Below, in pieces: positions 1 through 4,877 of a DNA stretch of 9,847 bases (position 1 is the first letter of the stretch; each line of letters begins with the position of its first letter). The translations under genes and the position numbers were made by a program. The notes beneath the pieces are model-generated. The model was not told where the DNA came from and made no database searches. It worked only from the letters and a program-made list of their open reading frames with translations. The DNA is from an uncultured Methanomassiliicoccales archaeon (GTDB taxonomy: Archaea; Thermoplasmatota; Thermoplasmata; SG8-5), in assembly GCA_938004075.1 (NCBI GenBank), contig CALKWP010000045.1, positions 1 to 9,847 on the forward strand, in the 5' to 3' direction.

Positions 1-46
1 AGATGGTGATTCGTGACTGGAGTTCAGACGTGTGCTCTTCCGATCT
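1..46 (+). other. Illumina adapter left at contig end (artefact)
   Basis: Bases 13-46 match the 34-base Illumina TruSeq Read 2 adapter, beginning GTGACTGGAG and ending CTTCCGATCT. Bases 1-4 (AGAT) match the end of the P7 flow-cell sequence, and bases 5-12 (GGTGATTC) fill the 8-base index slot between them. Genomic sequence therefore begins near base 47. Read in frame with the next gene, the adapter encodes RDWSSDVCSSDL, a peptide known from other contaminated assemblies. This stretch has no biological meaning and should be trimmed. Confidence 0.97.
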
Positions 47-50
47 GTTT

Positions 51-1274
51 ATGATGAAGGACCTGAGCCCATATGTCGATAAACTCAGAAGCGAGATGAT
101 TGTTTTTCTTACAGAGATGTGCCGCATAAAGGCCATAGCGCCGGAGAGCGGCGGCGACGGCGAGGCAGAGCGCGCCAGCTTCATCCTGATGCAGCTTTCA
201 AGATTGGGATTCAAGGATGTTGAGGTCATCGAGATTAAGGACGCGAGGGTTTCAGCCGGCTACAGGCCGAACATCATTGTCACGATACCGGGCAAGGACA
301 GGAAGCTCCCGCCGATCTGGGTGGTCTCCCACATGGACATAGTGCCCGAGGGCGACCTGAAGCTCTGGAAGTCCAATCCCTACGACCCGGTCCTGAAGAA
401 GGATGTCCTCACAGGCAGAGGCGTTGAGGATAACGGCCAGTCTCTCACGGCATCAGTGTTCGCGGCCAAGGCCATCCTCGATTCAGGGGAGAAGCAGGCC
501 AGGACCATCAAGCTCGCGATTGTCGCGGACGAGGAGGTCGGAAGCAAATACGGCATCCAGCAGCTCGTCAAGAAAAAAATATTCGGCAAGAGCGACCTTC
601 TCCTGGTCCCGGATGCGGGCTCGCCGGACGGCAGCAAGATAGAGGTCGTTGAAAAATCCCACCTCCAGCTCAAAGTGGTCACAAAGGGAAAGCAAGCCCA
701 TGCCAGCCGCCCACACAAAGGCACGAATGCGTTCCGCGCGGCATCGAAATTCGTGGCATGCGTCAGCGATATCCTGTATGAGAAATATGATGGCCAGGAC
801 AAGCTCTTCGACCCGCCTTTCTCCACATTCGAATGCACCAAGAAGGAGCCGAACGTCCCCAACATCAACACGATTCCTGGAGAGGACGTATTCTACATGG
901 ATTGCCGGGTGCTTCCGGATGTTGACCTCAACGATGTCATGAAAGTCATAAAAAAGGTCGCCAGGGACATCGAGAAGGACACTGGCGCAAAGATATCGCT
1001 TGAAGACATCCGCCTCGGCCAGGCGCCGCCCGCGACGCCTGTGGATTCGCTTATTGTAAAGAACCTCCAGAAGGCATTGAAGGACATACGCGGAATCAAA
1101 GCCGAACCAATGGGCATCGGAGGCGGGACATGCGCGGCCATCTTCCGCGAGGAAGGCCTTCACGCGGCAGTCTGGGAGACCAACGAAGAGCTGGCGCACG
1201 AGCCGAATGAATATTCAAAGATCGACAACCTGGTCGGGGACGCGAAGGTAATGGCAAGGCTGTTCCAGCTATAA
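51..1274 (+). CDS. M20 family zinc metallohydrolase (peptidase/deacylase)
   Basis: Predicted cytoplasmic two-metal amidohydrolase of the M20 clan (dipeptidases, ArgE/DapE-type deacylases, carboxypeptidase G2), 407 residues and of normal family length. All core residues are visible: His94 and Asp96 in SHMDIVP, bridging Asp127 in GRGVEDNGQ, Glu161/Glu162 in ADEEVGS, Asp188 in VPDAG and His383 in AHEPNEY. The lid or dimerisation domain lies at about 200-315, with His217 in KQAHASRP. The exact substrate cannot be read from sequence; a small peptide or N-acyl amino acid is likely. I start at the ATG at 51 (another ATG follows at 54). The longer frame from base 3 adds 16 residues encoded mostly by sequencing adapter. 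The native promoter is off the contig. The last 6 bases overlap the end of the convergent GNAT gene. Confidence 0.93.
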   Translation: MMKDLSPYVDKLRSEMIVFLTEMCRIKAIAPESGGDGEAERASFILMQLSRLGFKDVEVIEIKDARVSAGYRPNIIVTIPGKDRKLPPIWVVSHMDIVPEGDLKLWKSNPYDPVLKKDVLTGRGVEDNGQSLTASVFAAKAILDSGEKQARTIKLAIVADEEVGSKYGIQQLVKKKIFGKSDLLLVPDAGSPDGSKIEVVEKSHLQLKVVTKGKQAHASRPHKGTNAFRAASKFVACVSDILYEKYDGQDKLFDPPFSTFECTKKEPNVPNINTIPGEDVFYMDCRVLPDVDLNDVMKVIKKVARDIEKDTGAKISLEDIRLGQAPPATPVDSLIVKNLQKALKDIRGIKAEPMGIGGGTCAAIFREEGLHAAVWETNEELAHEPNEYSKIDNLVGDAKVMARLFQL

Positions 1275-1769
1275 CCAAAGGGACATGCAGATGAAATCCA
1301 CGCCCCACCACTGCTTTCTCAGGTAAGCTTCTGGCACGAAGCCCATCCTCAGGTAGAGGTTGATGGCCGGGACAAGCACTCTGGTCGTATTCAGCGAGAC
1401 CTTGTGGCAGCCCCTGGCCTTCAGGTAATCCAGGGCGTGCCGCATCAAGGCGGTTCCGGCGCCCTTCCTGAAATGATCCGGGTGAACAGCGATGTTTCTT
1501 ATCATGGCGTAACCGCTTTCCCCGAATATCTCGCCCCGGATGGAACCGGCAATCCTGCCGTCAACAAGGGCGATAAAAAAGAATCCATGCTCGTTCTCCA
1601 TTGCCGCCGTGAACCTCTCCATGTTGTTCATGGCCATGTCGAATTCGTGAGCTTCTTCCGGGTAAAATCCCCTTCCCCAGGTCTCGTGGGCGTAGGTCCA
1701 GGCCTCTTTCATGACACGGACCGTCTCCTCGATGTCCTGCTCCTCGATCGCCCGGACTTCCAGAGCCAT
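1269..1769 (-). CDS. GNAT family N-acetyltransferase
   Basis: Predicted acetyl-CoA-dependent N-acetyltransferase of 166 residues, a complete single GNAT domain. Motif A is clear at about 90-120 (RNIAVHPDHF, then RKGAGTALM), where the Arg-Lys-Gly-Ala-Gly loop binds the CoA pyrophosphate. Motif B follows at about 135-150 (AINLYLRMGFVPEA). Domains of this kind acetylate protein N-termini, lysines or small amines; the substrate is not readable here, and no RimI-specific signature stands out. The ATG at 1767-1769 directly abuts the TAG stop of the upstream aspartate dehydrogenase gene, so the two are almost certainly one transcript with coupled translation; no good Shine-Dalgarno site is seen. The C-terminus is rich in tryptophan (KQWWGVDF, SLWL). 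The gene ends 6 bases inside the convergent M20 gene. Confidence 0.9.
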   Translation of the reverse strand: MALEVRAIEEQDIEETVRVMKEAWTYAHETWGRGFYPEEAHEFDMAMNNMERFTAAMENEHGFFFIALVDGRIAGSIRGEIFGESGYAMIRNIAVHPDHFRKGAGTALMRHALDYLKARGCHKVSLNTTRVLVPAINLYLRMGFVPEAYLRKQWWGVDFICMSLWL

Positions 1770-2576
1770 CTAGACCCCGACCCAGAAGCTTCCCGCGATC
1801 TTCTTCACGGCCGATATGAGGGATAGCGCGGCCAGGTAGCTCGTCCTCGGGTTGTCCGGAAAAGGCGCGTTCCTGGACCAGCACTCGATCTCGCCGAACT
1901 TTCCCTTGGCGATTATCCTGTGGGTGTTGAGGGTGGCTTTCGGGTCTATGACTATCTTGACGACCGTGCGTTCCAGGCCGATGCCAGCTAGACTCAACGT
2001 TGCCGCGACATTGATGTTCTTCGGGAAATGCTTCACGGCATCCTTGGCATGGCCACTAAAAATGACCTTCGGGCGCTTGATGGCATCAATATCGATGCCT
2101 TTGGTCTTGAGGTATTTAACATCCCTGAATGCCTCCGTTGGCTTGTAGGACATGATTATGACCTCGTCTATCTCGGAAACCGCGGCTGCGCATATCCCCT
2201 CTATGCCGCATACGGCCCCCGAGGGAATGTAAACCTTGCAGCCCTTCTGCTTGGCCAGTATCCTGCACTTCTCCTTGAAATCGTCCTCCACGAAAGCTCC
2301 GACGCTCATTACCAGAACATTCTTCCCCATCTCCAGGGCCCTGGGAATGTGCTCATGGACAGCGGACTGGGATGCGGTCTCGACTATCAGGTCCGACTTC
2401 TCGAAGGCATCCTCCAGATTGGATGCGTACCGCACCTTCTGGCATTCCTGCATGAGCTTGTCCACGGCTTCCTTCTTGTTGTCGTAGATATGGACCATAT
2501 CCACTTCATCCATTGTCTCCAGGAAACGCGCAAGCGTGCTGCCGATCGAGCCGCAACCGATTATGGTGAGTTTCAT
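1770..2576 (-). CDS. nadX: L-aspartate dehydrogenase (NAD biosynthesis)
   Basis: Predicted NAD(P)-dependent L-aspartate dehydrogenase, 268 residues. It oxidises aspartate to iminoaspartate, the substrate NadA condenses with dihydroxyacetone phosphate to make quinolinate. The N-terminal Rossmann fold carries GCGSIG at 7-12, with an acidic-rich turn ending at IYDN (30-33) after the second strand. The C-terminal catalytic domain shows family patterns: HFPKNINVAATLSLAG (183-198), DPKATLNTHRI (211-221) with a conserved His at 219, and NPRTSYLAALS (242-252). An in-frame ATG lies 18 codons upstream, but I choose 2576: AGGTGG sits 4 bases before it (complement of 2581-2586) and the Rossmann strand starts at residue 2, as usual. 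NadA and NadC are not in this window. The GNAT gene follows with no gap. Confidence 0.92.
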   Translation of the reverse strand: MKLTIIGCGSIGSTLARFLETMDEVDMVHIYDNKKEAVDKLMQECQKVRYASNLEDAFEKSDLIVETASQSAVHEHIPRALEMGKNVLVMSVGAFVEDDFKEKCRILAKQKGCKVYIPSGAVCGIEGICAAAVSEIDEVIIMSYKPTEAFRDVKYLKTKGIDIDAIKRPKVIFSGHAKDAVKHFPKNINVAATLSLAGIGLERTVVKIVIDPKATLNTHRIIAKGKFGEIECWSRNAPFPDNPRTSYLAALSLISAVKKIAGSFWVGV

Positions 2577-2580
2577 TTTT

Positions 2581-2586
2581 CCACCT
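2581..2586 (-). promoter_or_regulatory. Shine-Dalgarno site of aspartate dehydrogenase gene
   Basis: The complement reads AGGTGG and lies 4 bases before the ATG at 2576-2574. It decides between this start and the upstream in-frame ATG at 2630, which has no such site. Confidence 0.7.
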
Positions 2587-2608
2587 GTTCGCGGGAACAT
2601 CATTATCA

Positions 2609-2616
2609 ATTTAAGA
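2609..2616 (-). promoter_or_regulatory. TATA-like box for aspartate dehydrogenase/GNAT operon
   Basis: The minus strand reads CTTAAATT, a fair archaeal TATA-box match. Initiation about 27 bases downstream would fall near 2585, giving a leader of roughly 10 bases that just includes the Shine-Dalgarno site. It shares a 93-base intergenic region with the divergent promoter at 2635-2643. Confidence 0.45.
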
Positions 2617-2634
2617 TTACCTGTCACCAAATAG

Positions 2635-2643
2635 GATATAAAT
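2635..2643 (+). promoter_or_regulatory. TATA box for winged-helix/zinc-ribbon protein gene
   Basis: GATATAAAT matches an archaeal TATA box. Initiation about 27 bases downstream falls near 2666, only a few bases before the ATG at 2670, so the transcript should be leaderless or nearly so. No Shine-Dalgarno site precedes the ATG, which agrees. Confidence 0.6.
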
Positions 2644-2669
2644 CAGCAGGCAATCAAACCCCCGTTAGG

Positions 2670-3191
2670 ATGAGCAAGGAAACGGCGGACATACTCGGAG
2701 ATTGGCAGATATTCTTTTTCCTGGGTCTAGCAGGCCTGTTCTTCGGATTCTTCTTCCTTCTCATTGCGGCGATACTCATGGCGATTTCATGGGATTCCGG
2801 GATATGGAAGCTGTTATTCACCCTGGCAGTGCTCGCATTGACTCCCGGTATTCTGCTCATTTACCTGGGAACAAAGAAGCGGAAGGCAGGAAAGGACCTT
2901 GAGAACCTGGCCGAGCTGCTTCGCGCTTACCGAAGAATAAAGATATCCAAAGTCGCGCAGAAACTGGGCGTCACAGAATACGAGGCGGAAATGAGGATAG
3001 CCCAGTGCATGGACCGGAACTTGATTGTGGGCCACATCGACCGGACGACCGAGGAATTCTTCACCCTGGAGAGCATCGGCCATGTCATACCCATGGGCGG
3101 GTGCCCGAACTGCGGGGCGCCGCCTGACAGGATAGTGCTGATAGGGGAGCAGCCGAAGTGCGGGAGCTGCGGGGCGGTCGTTGGACGCTGA
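2670..3191 (+). CDS. Membrane protein with winged-helix (PCI-like) and zinc-ribbon domains
   Basis: Unnamed archaeal membrane protein of 173 residues. Two hydrophobic helices lie at about 13-39 and 48-66, with a short connecting loop. A basic stretch (GTKKRKAGKD) then leads into a cytoplasmic helical region at about 75-133 (LAELLRAYRRIKISKVAQKLGVTEYEAEMRI in two steps) that looks like a winged helix or PCI-type module. A C-terminal zinc ribbon has Cys145/Cys148 (CPNC) and Cys164/Cys167 (CGSC). The combination suggests a membrane-tethered nucleic-acid or protein binding module; its function is unknown. The reading frame stays open far upstream (to 2028) but that part only shadows the dehydrogenase gene. 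The ATG at 2670 fits the TATA box spacing. Confidence 0.85.
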   Translation: MSKETADILGDWQIFFFLGLAGLFFGFFFLLIAAILMAISWDSGIWKLLFTLAVLALTPGILLIYLGTKKRKAGKDLENLAELLRAYRRIKISKVAQKLGVTEYEAEMRIAQCMDRNLIVGHIDRTTEEFFTLESIGHVIPMGGCPNCGAPPDRIVLIGEQPKCGSCGAVVGR

Positions 3192-3201
3192 TGCTTGTTT
3201 A

Positions 3202-3245
3202 GAAAATGCAACGGGAAGGATGAGAGAGAAGCTCCTGTGCTAGAT
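3202..3245 (+). repeat. Degenerate direct repeat, copy A
   Basis: Aligns without gaps to 3779-3822 at about 31 of 44 positions by hand; the shared core is AATGCAA followed by GAAG and ATGAGAGA. This copy begins 10 bases after the stop of the zinc-ribbon gene. Copy B directly precedes a TATA box; no TATA box follows copy A. It may be the trace of an old tandem duplication. Confidence 0.5.
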
Positions 3246-3459
3246 CTGCGTAATGGATTTCACCCAGCTCACGATATGCTGGGCGAGTACCCGCCACCCC
3301 GGCCTCATCGCCAAATTGTGCTCAATTCGGCTTGCTCGAATTGATGATTGCAAATGCTGGGTAGCTACAATTCTCGTACGGCCGAGGCTTGGCAGAATGG
3401 AGTTGCAGAATGTTCCAGAATGCTAGGTCAAGCGCACTTGAAACTATAATGCATCCAGA

Positions 3460-3743
3460 CCCTGGCCTTACAGCCAGGGCATGCTGGTGCTAAAATGTCC
3501 GGCTCTCCCCGGCCCGTGGTTCCGGCACCGGCCATCTCCATCATGCCCCGTCTGAATATCTCATTTTATCAACTGGAGGGCGGGGTTGTGGGCCTGGCTG
3601 GGCGAGCCAGGCCTGGTGATGGACAGCGTTCACAAGTCCCTTCAAACCCCGCCTGTGAGGGCCGGGTATGGGGCCTTACCCAACGCTAACAGTGGCCCCC
3701 AATCTATCTGCTCTTGCACAGAAAGCCATTCTTTCTATCTTTT
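3460..3743 (+). ncRNA. Candidate structured non-coding RNA, unassigned
   Basis: Perfect stems visible by eye: 3460-3466 with 3473-3479 (CCCTGGC / GCCAGGG, loop 6); 3579-3587 with 3645-3653 (GGCGGGGTT / AACCCCGCC), enclosing 3591-3599 with 3605-3613 (GGCCTGGCT / AGCCAGGCC, loop 5); and 3670-3675 with 3694-3699 (GGGGCC / GGCCCC). A weak TATA-like CTATAAT lies at 3444-3450 and a pyrimidine-rich run at 3729-3743 could end a transcript. I looked for SRP RNA, RNase P RNA and box C/D hallmarks and found none, so the identity is open. Strand and ends are guesses; the stems would fold in either strand. Confidence 0.35.
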
Positions 3744-3778
3744 GTGGATGAAAGAGGGAGATGTGGGCAAGCGGGATT

Positions 3779-3822
3779 AAGAATGCAATGCGAAGAATGA
3801 GAGAAAAGTATCCTTGCAAGAG
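3779..3822 (+). repeat. Degenerate direct repeat, copy B
   Basis: Partner of 3202-3245, about 70 percent identical over 44 bases and 577 bases downstream. It ends exactly where the TTTATAAA box at 3823 begins, so it occupies the place of upstream promoter sequence. Confidence 0.5.
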
Positions 3823-3830
3823 TTTATAAA
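3823..3830 (+). promoter_or_regulatory. Strong TATA box upstream of stem-loops and tRNA-Leu
   Basis: TTTATAAA is the best TATA-box match in the window. Initiation about 27 bases on would fall near 3853, some 110 bases before the tRNA. This is long for a tRNA leader, so either the leader carries a further RNA or the tRNA has a nearer promoter. AATATTTT at 3895-3902 would place initiation near 3925. Confidence 0.55.
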
Positions 3831-3834
3831 ATGT

Positions 3835-3877
3835 CGACGATTGCTACATCGCATAATGCTTTCAACCGCAATCGTCG
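3835..3877 (+). repeat. Stem-loop S1 (10 bp perfect stem)
   Basis: CGACGATTGC (3835-3844) is perfectly complementary to GCAATCGTCG (3868-3877), with a 23-base loop. It straddles the predicted transcription start near 3853, so it could act as an operator at the DNA level. As RNA it would need an earlier start. Confidence 0.7.
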
Positions 3878-3881
3878 GTCT

Positions 3882-3920
3882 GACCTAATCGTGCAATATT
3901 TTGTTTCGTACGATTAGGTC
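3882..3920 (+). repeat. Stem-loop S2 (11 bp perfect stem)
   Basis: GACCTAATCGT (3882-3892) pairs perfectly with ACGATTAGGTC (3910-3920) around a 17-base AT-rich loop. Its AATCGT segment (3887-3892) could instead pair with ACGATT at 3837-3842 in S1, so S1 and S2 share a competing partner. Confidence 0.7.
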
Positions 3921-3922
3921 GA

Positions 3923-3967
3923 CCTGCTTTTGCTTTGTAAGCATTTGCCAGCATACGCAAAAGCAGG
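3923..3967 (+). repeat. Stem-loop S3 overlapping the tRNA 5' end
   Basis: CCTGCTTTTGC (3923-3933) pairs perfectly over 11 bp with GCAAAAGCAGG (3957-3967), loop 23 bases. The last five bases of the 3' arm (3963-3967) are the first five of the tRNA-Leu acceptor stem. Leader and mature tRNA therefore compete for the same bases, and this fold would hide the RNase P cleavage site. Confidence 0.7.
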
Positions 3968-4046
3968 GATACCCGAGCTTGGCCTAAGGGGCAGGACTTA
4001 GGATCCTGTGGTTAGTCCTTCGAGAGTTCAAATCTCTCTCCCTGCA
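3963..4046 (+). tRNA. tRNA-Leu (anticodon UAG)
   Basis: Complete class II cloverleaf of 84 bases. The acceptor GCAGGGA (3963-3969) pairs with TCCCTGC (4039-4045), with discriminator A at 4046. The D stem is CCC/GGG with GG in the D loop. The anticodon stem CAGGA/TCCTG encloses loop CTTAGGA, anticodon TAG at 3999-4001, reading CUA leucine codons. The 13-base variable region (4009-4021) is long, as in tRNA-Leu, and the T arm is GAGAG, TTCAAAT, CTCTC. No intron is seen and no CCA is encoded, as is common in archaea. Confidence 0.96.
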
Positions 4047-4059
4047 TTATTTTATTATA
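4047..4059 (+). terminator. T-rich stretch after tRNA-Leu
   Basis: TTATTTTATTATA directly follows the tRNA. Archaeal RNA polymerase terminates at T-rich runs, so this may end the tRNA transcript. Read-through would add the hairpin block at 4060-4148, which ends in a second T run (4147-4151). Confidence 0.45.
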
Positions 4060-4060
4060 G

Positions 4061-4128
4061 GATTTGAACGCAGTTCAATCGAGGTTGACAAGGTCAACCG
4101 AGAGATGACCAATGCGAAGCACTGGTCA
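4061..4128 (+). repeat. Three tandem triloop hairpins downstream of tRNA
   Basis: H1: GATTTGAAC (4061-4069), loop GCA, GTTCAATC (4073-4080), one bulged T. H2: GGTTGAC (4083-4089), loop AAG, GTCAACC (4093-4099), perfect. H3: TGACCAATGC (4106-4115), loop GAA, GCACTGGTCA (4119-4128), one A/C mismatch. All three have 3-base loops and are separated by only a few bases. The left arm of H1 is also the exact 9-base complement of GTTCAAATC in the tRNA T arm (4026-4034). This could be a small RNA, a pre-tRNA 3' trailer structure or a multi-site operator. Confidence 0.65.
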
Positions 4129-4130
4129 AG

Positions 4131-4148
4131 AATCCGACTCCCTGCATT
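4131..4148 (+). repeat. Near-copy of the tRNA-Leu 3' end
   Basis: Matches 4031-4048 (end of T arm, acceptor 3' strand, discriminator and two trailer bases) at 15 of 18 positions, including an exact 11-base run CTCCCTGCATT at 4038 and 4138, exactly 100 bases apart. Repeated tRNA 3' ends typically mark integration by tyrosine recombinases, but only about 90 bases lie between and no integrase is present. A degenerate tRNA duplicate is the alternative. Confidence 0.55.
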
Positions 4149-4158
4149 TTTCTTATCC

Positions 4159-4791
4159 TCATGAGTATTGCTTCACAACCCCGGAACTCCGCGGTTCAAG
4201 CCCAGTAGCCTCTCTTATCAACTCAATCAAGCCAGGCATCTCGTCAGCCATCACCTGTTTCCAATCTATGTCATCGAACAAGGACCCATAATAAGACCAA
4301 GGGCCGAAAATGTAAATATCATACATCCTCAGGTCGGGCTCCAGGTTGGCGTTATAATAATTGTTGTACACCTCTCCCTGGATGGGTATCGTGATAGTCC
4401 CATTTCCATTGTCCAACCAGTCGCCCCATTCGTTCGGGTCCGGAGATTGAATGCTGTATTCATCAATACTGGCTGTGAGGTTGTAGAAGAATTGCACATT
4501 CCATATTCTTTCAATGCCAGGGTCTTCTCTGAAATATTCTCCGAATACCTCGTACCCATTTCCTTCCATGGCCAGAGTGAGTTGGTCAATGTTGACCTCC
4601 TCGGGATATTCCAGTTCCGCAGCCCATCGATATGCGCCCCCCTCAAGCGGATTCAGCGATATCAGGTTGTTTGATATAAGAACAAAGACAAGGATGATTG
4701 TAATGACAAATCCAAGCATCGAAATGATTAGAATCGCCGACCCTGTTTTTTCGCCATTCCATTTCTTGCGGGGGATATTCTTCTCCATCAT
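4159..4791 (-). CDS. Hypothetical membrane-anchored surface protein
   Basis: I do not recognise this 210-residue protein. The N-terminus is basic (EKNIPRKKWNGEK) and is followed by one hydrophobic helix at about 17-40, so it probably sits with a short cytoplasmic tail and a C-terminal domain of about 170 residues outside the cell. That domain is acidic and rich in Tyr, Trp, Asn and Asp (for example YNNYYNANLEPD, FGPWSYYGSLFDDID), with N-glycosylation sequons NLT and NGT; it has no cysteines. There is no lipobox and no sortase-type C-terminus. It is divergent from the lipocalin-like gene, sharing an 86-base region, and its end lies 10 bases beyond the hairpin and tRNA-repeat block. ATG at 4789-4791 is chosen; the next codon is also ATG. 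Confidence 0.75.
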   Translation of the reverse strand: MMEKNIPRKKWNGEKTGSAILIISMLGFVITIILVFVLISNNLISLNPLEGGAYRWAAELEYPEEVNIDQLTLAMEGNGYEVFGEYFREDPGIERIWNVQFFYNLTASIDEYSIQSPDPNEWGDWLDNGNGTITIPIQGEVYNNYYNANLEPDLRMYDIYIFGPWSYYGSLFDDIDWKQVMADEMPGLIELIREATGLEPRSSGVVKQYS

Positions 4792-4836
4792 TTCCGATAT
4801 GTTTTTCCGGATAGATGAACCTTACGCCCGAACCAA

Positions 4837-4846
4837 ACAATTATTA
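4837..4846. promoter_or_regulatory. AT-rich TATA-like element shared by divergent genes
   Basis: ACAATTATTA reads as a TATA-like box on both strands. On the plus strand initiation near 4869 would give a leader of about 9 bases before the ATG at 4878. On the minus strand it would place initiation near 4815, about 24 bases before the ATG at 4791. It supports 4878, not 4815, as the start of the lipocalin-like gene. Confidence 0.4.
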
Positions 4847-4877
4847 CCCATGCCCCAATCCAATTTGCCTGAATCAA

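Larger units (their letters stand above)
3192..3962. other. Long intergenic region, no convincing protein gene
   Basis: About 770 bases lie between the zinc-ribbon gene and tRNA-Leu. Open frames here are short (under about 65 residues), of low complexity and resemble no family. The region does hold structure: a stem-loop at 3322-3344 (TCAATTCG / CGAATTGA, 7-base loop), three CAGAATG copies at 3393, 3406 and 3416, a GC-rich folded block at about 3460-3700, a degenerate direct repeat (3202-3245 and 3779-3822) and a strong TATA box at 3823. It more likely carries one or more non-coding RNAs or a decayed element than a gene. Confidence 0.7.

Noticed and set aside
3..50. Extended N-terminus of the M20 protein (MVIRDWSSDVCSSDLF)
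   Set aside because: It is translation of Illumina adapter plus three genomic bases, not protein sequence.
2028..2669. Upstream extension of the zinc-ribbon protein frame
   Set aside because: It is antisense to the aspartate dehydrogenase gene; the TATA box at 2635 places the start at 2670.
3342..3347. Box C of a C/D guide RNA (TGATGA)
   Set aside because: No CTGA box D at the expected distance and no terminal stem, so it is probably chance.
3495..3780. Small plus-strand frames of 64 codons in the structured block
   Set aside because: Low-complexity Pro/Arg/Gly-rich translations, overlapping one another in two frames, no start signals; the stems explain the sequence better.
4061..4128. CRISPR array
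   Set aside because: The hairpins are adjacent inverted repeats with different sequences, not direct repeats separated by unique spacers, and no cas gene is present.
4061..4148. Second complete tRNA gene after tRNA-Leu
   Set aside because: There is no 5' acceptor strand to pair with the second TCCCTGC and no anticodon arm in the right place on either strand.
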